A DNA stretch of 64,000 nt from Streptomyces sp. CB09001 (GCF_003369795.1 NZ_CP026730.1:5633001-5697000), one strand, 5' to 3'. Positions 54,383-63,506 are shown, counted from the stretch's first letter. A program made the numbers and translations. Notes: generated by a model from the letters alone, not told the origin.

Positions 54383-55116
54383 CGGTCCTTGTCCTCGTGA
54401 CCGTCCCGTTCACCGAACCGGTGCTGGACGGCGCCGTGGTGGTCACCTTCGGAGTACGTCATCCCGTCGCCACCCGAGACTTGACGTGAATGCGAGTAGA
54501 TGTTGCCGTTCCCGGTGTGAACAGGACCGTGGGTACCCTTGACTACCGTGCCGACGTCACCGCTGAAGTCACGGCTCTGTACGGCCGTACCGTTCACGGT
54601 CCCGATGGAATTGGTAACGCTGCCCGGCGGGGGCGTCCCCGTCTCGGTCCCGGACCGGTCTTCAAGGCCGGGAACCAGGTCGGCCATCAGGTCACCGATG
54701 CGCGCGACACACACCTCGGTGTCACCGGAGTCGAACGCGATGGACTGGAGATCGGCGAGCCGCTGTAACGCGTGCGGCAGATCAGCCTTACTCAGCCGAC
54801 TGGTTTTGCGTCCGTCCAGGACAGGGACCACCGGGACCTCGCACTCGAAAGCCTCCTCGATCTCCTTGCGCACCCAGTCCTCGGGATCCTCCAACCGGGT
54901 ACGGAAGTTCGTCCAGTCCGGACCGATGACGGCCAGGAGTACGGAACTGCGCCGTACCGCGGCCAGCAGCCGTTCGGGCCAGCTTTCACCGGGGACGATG
55001 GATTGCGACGCGTGGAACGCGTGTCCCGGACCGAAGCGGTGCGACAATCCTTGACGCAGTAGAGCCGCGGTCTTCTCTCCGTCTCCTGTCCGGTAGTTGA
55101 TGAAGATCTCGCTCAT
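54379..55116 (-). CDS. TIR-domain protein with RHIM-like amyloid tail
   Basis: A 245-residue protein. A TIR domain (1-135) starts MSEIFINYRTGDGEKTAALL, with the putative NADase Glu85 in WVRKEIEEAF. A linker follows, then a tail (167-207) reading NSIGTVNGTAVQSRDFSGDV and VHTGNGNIYS, similar to bacterial RHIM-like amyloid signalling motifs (G-x-V..V/A-Q..I/F-x-G-x-V). Stop overlaps the P-loop gene start (ATGA). TIR enzymes cleave NAD+ in immunity, so this is a likely effector. Confidence 0.8.
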   Translation of the reverse strand: MSEIFINYRTGDGEKTAALLRQGLSHRFGPGHAFHASQSIVPGESWPERLLAAVRRSSVLLAVIGPDWTNFRTRLEDPEDWVRKEIEEAFECEVPVVPVLDGRKTSRLSKADLPHALQRLADLQSIAFDSGDTEVCVARIGDLMADLVPGLEDRSGTETGTPPPGSVTNSIGTVNGTAVQSRDFSGDVGTVVKGTHGPVHTGNGNIYSHSRQVSGGDGMTYSEGDHHGAVQHRFGERDGHEDKDR

Positions 55117-56432
55117 GACGGTGACTCCTCAAGAGGGATGGTCGGGCGTGACAAGGTGCCGAGCCGCGGCGCCAGCCGACGTACCGGTGGGTGGTCCAGA
55201 TAGCGACCCAACACCCTGACGAGCCGTCGGAGATCGGTCGTGACGGTCGCCGAGCGCACCGCCGTCACGCCGTCGAGCAATGGCTCCGTCAGCGCGCAGG
55301 CGTGGTCGATCTCGCCAGCGCAGGCATAGGCGAGCGCGCGACGTACGCCGTACCGGACCTGCGTACGCACCGCGTCGGGGCCGACCAGAGTGAGCTGTCG
55401 ATCCAGTTCCTCGCCCGCCTCGCGCGGTCGCCCGAGATCGACGAGGCACCAGCCGGTGACCATGCCGACCGAATCGGGAAGATGCATGGATCCGATCACC
55501 GGGCCGTCAGCACCTTCGGCAGTGCCGTCCCGGCGGGCGAGCAGAGTACGAGCCCGGTCCAGGGCACGTAGACAGGCGCCGACATCACCGGCGAGGGCGT
55601 GACCCTGCGCTTCGCGCTGTGCGGCGAGACCGCGGATCCGTGACGGCAGCACGTCGTTCTGCGCCCGGCGGGCCAGCGCGATCGTCTGCTCGGCGTCCTC
55701 CCTGTACAGCGTGACCAACGCCCTACGGACCAGCGCATAACCTGCCAGTGCCTGATCACCGCCGGCGGCGGCCAGGTCGACCGCACGCTGTGTCCACCAC
55801 AGCGCCGCACGCTCGTCCCCCGTCTCCTGCACCAGCCAGCCCGCGTACTCGGCGTACCGGGAACCGAGTGCCAGCAGGCGACGCCTGGTGCCGCTGTCGC
55901 TCTGCGCCGACAGCTCCCGCAGCGTGTGTGTCTGCGCGATCAGAACGGGCAGGAGCAGGCCGGGATCCACGGTCTGCCCGAGTCTGCGGTAGTGCGTGAA
56001 CAGGGAGCGTGAGGCTTCCAGCATGCCCGCGCCGGCGGTTGGGGAAGCCGGACCTGATCCGTTCGACCTCCAGGTCATCAGCGAGGCGACGCCGGCATTC
56101 ATCACCTCACGGCGGCCCACGGGCCCGAACGAATTCGGGCCGTCCGGTGACAACTGCATCATCCAGTTCTCCTCCTCGACCCGGCCTGGGGCCGACACGG
56201 CAAGTGAGTCGACAGCGGTAGGGGTGCCCAGGGCGATCAGTGCCCCATCGGCACCGAGTGCGGCGTCGCACAGCCGCGCGAGATCTCGGCTGTGCGCCTT
56301 GATGCCCCGCTCGACCTTGCTGAGCTGCGCCTTGCTGTAGTGCACGAGACCGGACAGGTCCGTCAGGCTCAGTCCGGCCTCCAGACGCCGCTTCCTCAGT
56401 TCCTCGCCGAACGATGTGGACGGATGTGGCAC
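55113..56432 (-). CDS. XRE regulator with TPR-like C-terminal domain, first of the TIR operon
   Basis: A 439-residue protein. XRE helix-turn-helix (8-62, FGEELRKRRLEAGLSLTDLSGLVHYSKAQLSKVERG), then a long helical TPR-like sensor (YAEYAGWLVQETGDERAALWWTQRAVDLAA). GTG at 56432 is chosen because GGGAGG lies 5 nt upstream and the frame above is noise. Stop overlaps the TIR start by 4 bp. It probably regulates the operon, or senses a signal directly. Confidence 0.82.
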   Translation of the reverse strand: MPHPSTSFGEELRKRRLEAGLSLTDLSGLVHYSKAQLSKVERGIKAHSRDLARLCDAALGADGALIALGTPTAVDSLAVSAPGRVEEENWMMQLSPDGPNSFGPVGRREVMNAGVASLMTWRSNGSGPASPTAGAGMLEASRSLFTHYRRLGQTVDPGLLLPVLIAQTHTLRELSAQSDSGTRRRLLALGSRYAEYAGWLVQETGDERAALWWTQRAVDLAAAGGDQALAGYALVRRALVTLYREDAEQTIALARRAQNDVLPSRIRGLAAQREAQGHALAGDVGACLRALDRARTLLARRDGTAEGADGPVIGSMHLPDSVGMVTGWCLVDLGRPREAGEELDRQLTLVGPDAVRTQVRYGVRRALAYACAGEIDHACALTEPLLDGVTAVRSATVTTDLRRLVRVLGRYLDHPPVRRLAPRLGTLSRPTIPLEESPS

Positions 56433-57108
56433 GGGCACCTCCCGAACCCGGTCGTCCGGGCTGAGGCGGTACTGCACGGAAGAGTGCGGCACCAACTCCC
56501 GGACGGACAAGGCGATCGAAGCTGTTTCCCGTTTCCTTCTCCTATGGCGAGTGCGGCAAGCTCGTGCGGGGCAGTTGGGTTTCCCGAAGACCGATGCTCG
56601 TGTTTCCGGCGGGCGGGTGGCTGCCTTCGTTTTCAGTGAGTGCGAGAGGGGCACTGGGGCGCCTGCTACGCCGAACACACGACGCCGGGGAGGCGACGGT
56701 GTCACCGCGGTTTGAGGGCTGCTGAAGATCACCACCCGCAGGCCACACCGATGGTCCTGTCCCGCTGGCTGGGCAGCGACAAACGCAGGCGGCGATGGGC
56801 CTATGACGCGCCGTGCTCGCCGCCGACCTGCCTGGTTGGCGTGCTGGTCGGAGTCGGCGCATTCGCGGGCGCGGCCACTGGACGAGAGGATGTGGCTGGA
56901 GTTGATGCACCTTGGCGCCGTAGATTGTCCGGCCCTTTACGGACGCTGGCTTCATCACCGAATGCACTGTCGTCCACGCGGACACTGGGACGTCCTGCCG
57001 CTCGTCAACGTGACGCTCGTTTGACGCTCCAGGTACTCAGACACAGGACGTCGAGCTAAGAGAATAGCTCTGACCTGGACTTTTCCACGGAGTGCTCAGG
57101 TCGACGCC
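56433..57108. other. Intergenic region before attachment copy C
   Basis: About 675 bp. The left part should carry the TIR-operon promoter. Two TGACGCTC repeats lie at 57011 and 57022. No gene is supported. Confidence 0.45.
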
Positions 57109-57177
57109 TTTTCGATGACGTCGCATGTGGAGTGCGTGGCGATCCTTGAGCCTGAGGCCAAGCGGTCCTGACCTGCG
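57109..57177 (+). other. Attachment-site copy C
   Basis: Encodes FSMTSHVECVAILEPEAKRS then stop, followed by CCTGCG, and preceded by the same left-flank sequence as copies B and D. It separates the TIR island from the AraC/SDR island. Confidence 0.78.
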
Positions 57178-57430
57178 CTTCTGTTGTCCGGGTGGGTACT
57201 CGACCTGTTTCCCTCCGTGGAACGGTCCGAGCGATGGATCGATCTTTGCGGATCGCTGACCTACGGGTTCGTGAGTGAGGTGCCTGCGTGGGCGACGCCC
57301 TCGCAGGGGCTTTCGGGCATTCTTGACGCTCGGACGACGCCCGAAGCGGAAGTCTCTGCTGCACCTTCGCAGGCGCTGCGAGCCGCCATCTTCGCCCACG
57401 CTTTGGCGCGCGAGACTTGACCGCGCCACC
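57178..57430. repeat. Right-flank repeat following attachment copy C
   Basis: GGGTGG..CTCGACCTGTTTCCCTCC and GCTGACCT.CGG.TTCGTG resemble the sequence after copies B (49850-50000) and D (63580-63730), including a terminal TTGACGCTCG. The repeated unit is therefore several hundred bp, not only the 69-bp core. Confidence 0.55.
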
Positions 57431-57449
57431 TGATACCGGTCAGGTACCA
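57431..57449. promoter_or_regulatory. Second antitoxin operator TGATACC-GGTCA-GGTACCA
   Basis: One base different from the repeat at 50093-50111 and placed 6 bp upstream of the second RHH gene. Confidence 0.6.
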
Positions 57450-57455
57450 GCACGA

Positions 57456-57650
57456 ATGGCGATGACACTCCGACTCCCTGACGACCTGGACGCGAAGCCT
57501 ACGGAGCGGGCCCGCCAGGAGGGCCGCACCAAGCAGGAACTTGCCATCGAGGCTATCCGTGACGCCCAGGACCGGGCCGAGCTGAAGGTCGATGACGTCC
57601 TGGTCGAACTCATGGACGGCGATGCGGAGATCCTGGGATACCTGAAGTGA
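57456..57650 (+). CDS. Ribbon-helix-helix antitoxin, orphan copy
   Basis: A 64-residue protein about 90% identical by eye to the copy at 50119 (differences include KPTERARQEGRT and VELMDGDAEILGYLK). The toxin gene behind it is truncated, so this may act as an orphan antitoxin able to neutralise or repress the other system. The Leu-to-Pro change in helix 1 could weaken it. Confidence 0.8.
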   Translation: MAMTLRLPDDLDAKPTERARQEGRTKQELAIEAIRDAQDRAELKVDDVLVELMDGDAEILGYLK

Positions 57651-57697
57651 CCGGTGAGCGCTACCTCCAGATCGACGAAATCCTGGCAGGCCGTATG
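57647..57697 (+). pseudogene. Doc toxin remnant
   Basis: GTG overlapping the antitoxin stop, then VTGERYLQIDEILA, matching the first 14 residues of the intact Doc at 50310. It then runs into unrelated sequence; the Fic motif is absent. Confidence 0.75.
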
Positions 57698-57735
57698 CTC
57701 CGCCGACTGCGCGAGCTGTGGCCGGGGCGTGCTCA

Positions 57736-57900
57736 GACTGGCCGCGAGGGGGCTCGTAGCGCGACTTGGAATCCGCCTTGCGGGGTGGGCTCGGCGGAGA
57801 GGGAGCCGTCGAGGAGTTCGGCGCGTTGCTTGAGGCCGATCAGGCCGTGGTGCGCGCTGGGGAGCGGGGCGGGCGGGCGGGTGGTGCGGTGCTGCTGATG
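57736..57900 (-). pseudogene. Histidine-kinase C-terminal remnant
   Basis: Encodes HHGLIGLKQRAELLDGSLSA then PTPQGGFQVALRAP, the last strand-helix of an NarL-type sensor kinase ATPase domain (usually GHGLxGLRER). The rest of the gene is missing, probably lost when this island joined. Confidence 0.65.
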
Positions 57901-57901
57901 G

Positions 57902-58765
57902 TCACGCCTCCGCATTGATGTGGGTGTTCTTGTGGGTGCGTCCTGACTCGGTGGCCACCGCCGTCTGCCATGCGCCCGGGCGCATGCCTGTCGCCTTGCG
58001 GAAGAACACCGAGAAGTTCGATGCGTCGGGGAAGCCGAGCACGTCGGCGCAGCGGGCGGCGGTGAGGCGGTCGTGTGCGAGGAGCCGTTTGGCTTCCAGG
58101 GTGATCCGTTCGACGATGTACGCCTTCGCGGTGCGGCCGGTGGCCTGCTGCACCGCTCGTGAGAGGGTGCGGGGCGCGTAACCCAGCGTGCGGGCGTAGT
58201 GGCCGGCGTCGTGGTGTTGCCGGAAGTGTGCTTCGACGCTGGTGCGGAACAGCCGGAACTCCGGATGGGTGAGTCGTGCTTCTGCGTGCGGTGGGTGCAG
58301 CCGGGTGATGAGCGCGGAGAGGAGGATTCCGGGCAGCTCCGTCCGGGAGTCATCGGGTGGGGCGGATGCTTCGAGGAGGAGGTGGCTGCGCGCCGTGTCG
58401 ACGAAGGGCCAGTCGGCGTCGGGGATGCTCCAGTGCGCGGCCGGGTCGGGGGAGGCGGCCAGTTCTCGGGTGGCGTGGGTGACCGGCGCGGTCGGCACGA
58501 ACAGTACGAGGTGTCCTGACACGTCGGCGATGTCGTCCCACCGGTGCACCGCGCCGGGTGGAATCCACACCGCGGACCGGTCTTGGAGCGGGTGGCGGCG
58601 GAAGTCGACGGTGACCGAGCCGGGGCCGGCGTCGACGACGGCGAGGACGTGGAAGTCGGCGCGCTGCGTGCCGCCGTCGTTCAGCTCGCGAAGGCGGCCG
58701 AACGTCATCGTCTCGACTGAGCCGGCGGGGCGTCCCGCAGGCTGGTAGGTCATCTGCCGGATCAT
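57902..58765 (-). CDS. AraC-family transcriptional regulator
   Basis: About 287 residues. A cupin-like sensor N-domain (ADFHVLAVVDAGPGSVTVDFRRHPL...VWIPPGAVHRWDD) precedes a double helix-turn-helix (YARTLGYAPRTLSRAVQQATG and CADVLGFPDASNFSVFFRKATGMRPGAWQ). ATG at 58765 chosen by homology of MIRQMTYQPAGRPAG; ATG 58789 is an alternative. Divergent from the alpha/beta hydrolase, which it probably controls. Confidence 0.88.
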   Translation of the reverse strand: MIRQMTYQPAGRPAGSVETMTFGRLRELNDGGTQRADFHVLAVVDAGPGSVTVDFRRHPLQDRSAVWIPPGAVHRWDDIADVSGHLVLFVPTAPVTHATRELAASPDPAAHWSIPDADWPFVDTARSHLLLEASAPPDDSRTELPGILLSALITRLHPPHAEARLTHPEFRLFRTSVEAHFRQHHDAGHYARTLGYAPRTLSRAVQQATGRTAKAYIVERITLEAKRLLAHDRLTAARCADVLGFPDASNFSVFFRKATGMRPGAWQTAVATESGRTHKNTHINAEA

Positions 58766-58884
58766 GCTCACGTGTCCAGTTTTCACCATCGGGTGACCAG
58801 TCACTCCAATGACCCGCCCGGGTGTAGAAGTTTCAATGAATGCACGGGGCAATCGCCCAGCGCATCGACCGGGGAAGAGTCATC

Positions 58885-59661
58885 ATGGACACGACGCAGC
58901 AGACGCTACTGCCCACTTACGACCATCGGACGGGGGCCGGACCGACTCTGGTGTTCCTGCACTACTGGGGTGGTTCCGCCCGCACCTGGGACCTCGTCGT
59001 CGACCGCCTGGCGGGCCGTGACGTGCTCACGGTCGACTTCCGCGGGTGGAGCCGGTCGAGCGCTCTGCCCGGTCCCTACACGCTCGGTCAGCTCGCCGAC
59101 GACACACTCGCCGTGCTCGCGGACGCGGGGGTCACCGACTACGTCCTGGTGGGGCATTCCATGGGCGGCAAGGTCGCCCAGCTGGTCGCGGCCACCCGGC
59201 CCGCCGGCCTCCGTGGCATGGTCCTCGTCGGCTCCGGCCCGGCGAAGCCTGCCGCACAGGTCACTCCCGAGTACCAGCAAGCCCTGTCGCACGCCTACGA
59301 CTCCGCCGAGTCCGTGGCCGGGGCACGGGATCACGTCCTCACCGCGACCGAGCTGCCCGGGCCGGTCAGGGCGCAGATCGTGACCGACTCGCGGACCGTC
59401 GCCGACGCCGCCCGCACCGAGTGGCCGCTGCACGGCATCGCGCAGGACGTCACCGAACACACCCGCATGATCGACGTACCCGCTCTCGTCATCGCGGGAG
59501 AGCGCGACCAGGTGGAACCCGTCGGCGTGCTCCGCGACAACCTGGTGCCCTACCTCTCGCACCCAGACTTCGTGGTGGTCCCCCGCACCGGTCACCTGAT
59601 CCCGCTGGAAGCCCCGGCTGACCTCGTCGACGCCATCACCGCATTCGCGCCGGCAGCCTGA
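58885..59661 (+). CDS. Alpha/beta hydrolase
   Basis: A 258-residue hydrolase. Oxyanion region FLHYWGGSARTW, nucleophile elbow GHSMGG, Asp in AGERDQVEPV and His in RTGHLIPLE complete the triad. ATG at 58885 behind GGGGAAGAG. Related to haloperoxidase/esterase-type proteins. Regulated presumably by the divergent AraC protein. Confidence 0.9.
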   Translation: MDTTQQTLLPTYDHRTGAGPTLVFLHYWGGSARTWDLVVDRLAGRDVLTVDFRGWSRSSALPGPYTLGQLADDTLAVLADAGVTDYVLVGHSMGGKVAQLVAATRPAGLRGMVLVGSGPAKPAAQVTPEYQQALSHAYDSAESVAGARDHVLTATELPGPVRAQIVTDSRTVADAARTEWPLHGIAQDVTEHTRMIDVPALVIAGERDQVEPVGVLRDNLVPYLSHPDFVVVPRTGHLIPLEAPADLVDAITAFAPAA

Positions 59662-59952
59662 CCGTCCCCGTGGCCCGACGGCCGGCCGCGCCCCTGATCA
59701 CCCCACACATGCCGCAGGACAGGGATCTGGTCGATGAAGGCTTCGGCCTGGGGGCAGACGCTGAGGGGGCCGGCCGTGGCCGTGAAGGACGACGACCGGC
59801 CCGGAGCGAGAAGCTGGAGCTCGGATCGTCTACGAACGGCATCTGGCCACCAGCACCCTTACCGCACGAGGATACGAACAGCTGTCCACGCCAATGGCCA
59901 TAACCCGACCGGATTTTCGAGGGTTCGTGCCTCGCCGCGACCGGCAGTAACT
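59662..59952. other. Spacer between convergent genes
   Basis: About 290 bp between the hydrolase and TetR stops. Nothing recognisable beyond GC-rich noise. Confidence 0.35.
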
Positions 59953-60570
59953 TCATGTGGTCAGACCGGCGCTGGTCAGCCAGATGTGTGCGCATGTCGC
60001 CGACGCATTGTGGAGCTCCTCGCGGGATTCCTGTGAGGCGTGGTAGAAGGTCCGTTCGATCATCCAGCACAGGGCGCGTGCCATCGCCGGGGCCTGGTCC
60101 GGTGCGGTGCCGGACTGGATGCCGGCACGTTCCAGGACGGCGGTGATGGCCGCGATGAACAGGTCGGCCGTGTGGTTCCACAGCTCGCCGATCTCCGGCA
60201 CGGTCAACGACAGGTCGATCGCCGTGCGCATGACCAGGCCGTGCTCGTTCCACAGCTCGACCGTGCGCTGCATGGCCGCCGCGATGGCCCGGCGCGGCTC
60301 GTCGACCTGCGCGGTGGCCCTCGACCGTTCCCACAGGTGCTCGACGGTCCGGGCCACGAGTGCGGTGACCACTTCTTGCTTGGAACCGTAGTAGAAGTAC
60401 AGCGCGCCGCGGGTGATGCCGGCGCCCTGGGCGATGTCGCCGACGGTCATGGCGTCGTATCCCTTGTCCGCCAGCAGGGCCTCGCAGGTGTCGAGGATGG
60501 CCCGCTCCCGGACGTCGCCCTTGCGTTCGGCGGCGCGACGGCTCCGTGCGGGGTGGTGGCCGGGCGTCAC
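59953..60570 (-). CDS. TetR-family repressor
   Basis: A 205-residue repressor. Helix-turn-helix DAMTVGDIAQGAGITRGALYFYYGSKQEV at about 35-65, then a helical ligand domain. GTG at 60570 overlaps the SDR stop, so it is co-transcribed with the enzyme and probably autoregulates it through the palindrome at 61469. Confidence 0.88.
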   Translation of the reverse strand: MTPGHHPARSRRAAERKGDVRERAILDTCEALLADKGYDAMTVGDIAQGAGITRGALYFYYGSKQEVVTALVARTVEHLWERSRATAQVDEPRRAIAAAMQRTVELWNEHGLVMRTAIDLSLTVPEIGELWNHTADLFIAAITAVLERAGIQSGTAPDQAPAMARALCWMIERTFYHASQESREELHNASATCAHIWLTSAGLTT

Positions 60571-61415
60571 AGCTGCGCGCCGTCGGCGAAGTCGGTCGTA
60601 CGGGAGAGTGCCTCCCATGCGCGGATGTCCTCGTCCACGGCCGTGCGTGCGGCGGTGACCAGTCGCAGCGCGTCGGAGCCCAGGACGAGGTGGGCCGGCG
60701 GGCGTTCGAGCGATGCGATGTGCACGAGGGCGTCCCCGGCTTTGGCCGGGTTGCCCAGCTGGTTGCCGCTGGCCTTCTGCCGTGCTTCGCGGATGGGGGC
60801 GAAGAGCTCGTCGTAGTCGTCGACGGTCCGTGCGGCGCGTGTCATGGACCGTCCGGCCCAGTCGGTGCGGAAGGAGCCGGGCTCGATCGCCGTCACGTGG
60901 ATGCCGAACTGCGCGACTTCCTTGCCCAGCGCCTCGAGGATGCCCTCCAGGGCGAACTTGCTGCCGCAGTAGGCGGACATGCCGGGCACGGCCATGAGTC
61001 CGCCCATGGAGGTGACGGCCATCAGGTGTCCGTGGCGGCGTGCGCGCATGTGGGGCAGCGCCGCCTGCAGGGTGGCCGCCGCTCCGAAAACGTTGACCTC
61101 GAACTGCCGCCGCACCTCGGCCAGCGGGGTTTCCTCGAAGGTTCCTTCCAGGCCGTAGCCGGCATTGGCGACGACGACGTCCAGCGGGCCGACGTTCTGC
61201 TCCACCTCCGCGACCACACCGGGGACGGCGTCGTCGTCCGTCACGTCCAGCAGGCGACCGTGAGCCGTACCGGGCCCGAGTTCTTCGAAGGCCCGCAGGC
61301 CCTCCTCGGAGCGGACGGTGCCGACGACGGTATGGCCTGCAGCCAGGGCGGCCTCGGCGAAGGCGCGTCCGAGGCCCGTGCTGACGCCGGTGATGAGCCA
61401 GTTCTGCTTCTGCAC
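60567..61415 (-). CDS. Short-chain dehydrogenase/reductase
   Basis: A 282-residue SDR. Cofactor motif TGVSTGLGRAFAEAAL, NAG (VVANAGYG), and catalytic Ser with Tyr-x3-Lys (SAYCGSK). GTG start behind GGAGG. Substrate unknown. First gene of the SDR-tetR operon. Confidence 0.92.
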   Translation of the reverse strand: MQKQNWLITGVSTGLGRAFAEAALAAGHTVVGTVRSEEGLRAFEELGPGTAHGRLLDVTDDDAVPGVVAEVEQNVGPLDVVVANAGYGLEGTFEETPLAEVRRQFEVNVFGAAATLQAALPHMRARRHGHLMAVTSMGGLMAVPGMSAYCGSKFALEGILEALGKEVAQFGIHVTAIEPGSFRTDWAGRSMTRAARTVDDYDELFAPIREARQKASGNQLGNPAKAGDALVHIASLERPPAHLVLGSDALRLVTAARTAVDEDIRAWEALSRTTDFADGAQL

Positions 61416-61468
61416 TGTTCCTCCAGAGAGGTCTTGCGAGGAGCCGGACCGCTCCCTCCAGCAAGAAG

Positions 61469-61483
61469 TCTACATACTGTAGA
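61469..61483. promoter_or_regulatory. Palindrome TCTACA-TAC-TGTAGA upstream of SDR-tetR
   Basis: Perfect 6-bp arms, 54 bp upstream of the SDR start, in an AT-rich stretch. Typical TetR operator placement. Confidence 0.65.
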
Positions 61484-61602
61484 TTTTTACCGTCACCACG
61501 TTAATTCTCATGGTGGGCAGGCCCGGCTCGGATGAAGGTTCGATCTCGTGAAGGGGCCGCGTCATGGCACGACCCTTCCGGCACCCGCGGTGCCGCCGCC
61601 GG

Positions 61603-62811
61603 TCACGTCGACGCCAGTGCCTCTGTGTGTGTGGGGGGGGGAAGGCGTGCCGCGCGGACCGAGGGGTGGACACCGGCCGCCATGCCGATCAGCACGGCGC
61701 CCAGACAGCCACCCGTGACCGAGGTCAGCGGTATCACCGCCGGCCAGACCTGGTAGTGCGCGTAGTTGATGTCCGCGAGGGCGCCGAACAGGGTTCCGGC
61801 GAGTGCGCCGAGCAGCGACAGGCCCACGGACTCGGTGAGGAACTGGACGCGTATCTGACCGCGGGTCGCGCCCAGTGCCCGGCGCAGCCCGATGTCCCTT
61901 CGGCGCTCCAGGACCGAGATGACCATGGTGTTGGCCACGCCGATGCCGCCTACCAGTGCCTACCAGCAGTGCGACACCGGCCAGGCCCAGGAAGAGCGAG
62001 GAGAAGCTGCTCTGTGTGGCGCGTTTGGCCGCCAGGGCGTCGGACGGGCGGCTGACCTGGACCTGTCCGGGCTGCTCCGGGAACACGGTGGCGGGGAGTA
62101 CGCACCGTACGTCTTCCAGATGAGCGTCCCGTGCCTTGACGAAGATGGCCGTGGGGTTTCTCTCGAAGCGCAGTGTCCTCTTGGCGGCGGGCCATCCCGT
62201 CAGTACGGCGTTGTCGAGATCGTCGGAAAGCGGTACGGAGTGGAGGATGCCGATCACGGTGAACCACGACTTGTTGATCTGTATCTGTGGAGCCGGGTCG
62301 TTCTCGGGGATTTCCCCGATGCCGAGTTGGCGGGCGGCCCGGTAGCCCAGGACGACCGTGGGAACTGCTCGTCGGCGGCGCTGAAGAACCTGCCCGAGAA
62401 GATTTCTCCTCCCACCACGCTCCGCACGTCGCGTCGGGTCGCGAGGACACTGAGTCCGGTACCGGAGAGGTCGTCGTCACCGATGACGTCGGAACGCCGG
62501 ACCGCGGCATGGGTGTTGGCCACGGCGCTCGCCTCGGTGACCGGTTTGATGCGGCGCACCATGTTGATCGATTCCTCGGGCAGTTCGACCTGCACGGCCT
62601 GTCCCGAAAACGGCGGCACTCGCGGCATGGTGGACCCGAGCGCCGTCATCTCGTCCATCAGCGCCCGCTGGCTGGAGGCCGGGATCCCGGTCACCACCAT
62701 CATCGTGGCGACGCCGATCGAGATACCGAGTGCCGACAGCGCGGCGCGCAGCTTGCGGGTGCGCAGGCCGAGTAGCCCCAGGACCAGCACATCGAGAGGG
62801 GCGAGACGCAC
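61603..62811 (-). pseudogene. MacB/FtsX-type ABC permease, two frameshifts
   Basis: Frame 1 (ATG 62811) encodes MRLAPLDVLVLGLLGLRTRK and the MacB periplasmic core start. Frame 2 resumes at FTVIGILHSVPLSDDLDNAV and RPSDALAAKRATQSSFSSLF. Frame 3 ends with VANTMVISVLERRRDIGLRRALGAT and ..ALVGGCLGAVLIGMAAG-like helices to 61603. Full length otherwise. Frameshifts near 62350 and 61960 make it inactive, unless they are sequencing errors. No ATPase partner adjoins it. Confidence 0.75.
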
Positions 62812-63102
62812 CGGTCCGATCCTGCCTTCGGCGTGATCCGTGTTCGGCGGCGTGACGGCGCACCTGGCCGGCGAGGGCCGGTGTCACGGAAGGGCTGGCC
62901 GCGATCAGCCGGTGGATTTCCGGGAGCAGTTCGATGACGAAGTCGTTGGGAGCCACGACGCGTCGCCGGCCGACGATCAGGCTGCTGTCAGAGCGCAGGT
63001 GATCCTGTGCTGTCCGCGGGGCTGTCCTCCGTCTGGCCGAGGGTCCGTGTCTTCTGGGCGACATCCCCTTGGCGTGGACGGTAGCCGCCGAAGGGAGGCG
63101 CC
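62812..63102. other. Spacer, no supported gene
   Basis: About 290 bp. Minus-strand codons near 62900-62945 give FVIELLPEIHRLIAASPS, perhaps a fragment of a longer protein. Nothing else is seen. Confidence 0.35.
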
Positions 63103-63258
63103 ATGTCGGACGATCCGACGGGCCCGTTGGGTACGGCAATGCGGGAGGTCACGTTTCCGGACCAGTCTCGCGGGATCATCTTGGTACGGGCGGGAACACC
63201 GCAGGACGAGGCCGAGGCGATGGCCGCCCGTGTGTGGGCCGAGATGCCGCAAGGCTGA
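63103..63258 (+). CDS. Small conserved protein, 51 aa
   Basis: MSDDPTGPLGTAMREVTFPD starts the protein, and GIILVRAGTPQDEAEAMAARV follows. ATG behind a perfect GGGAGG 5 nt upstream. It looks like a small streptomycete protein of unknown function. Too short for motif calls. Confidence 0.65.
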   Translation: MSDDPTGPLGTAMREVTFPDQSRGIILVRAGTPQDEAEAMAARVWAEMPQG

Positions 63259-63506
63259 CCTGCACGAACGCAGACAACTCATACCATCCTCACACGCATT
63301 TTCCTGAGCCGTCGGCCATGGAACGGAACCAGCCGTACGAACCCCGCACCGGTGCATGGCGCCACCTGTACGTGTCAATCGCCTGGGACGGAGGCGCCGT
63401 GGCGGTCTCTGCGACGAGTCCGGGGCTACGCAGGGCGAGGAGCCAGCTGGCCTCTGAGAAAAGTGGCTCTGACCTGGTCTTTCCGTGGCTCGCTCAGGCC
63501 GACATC

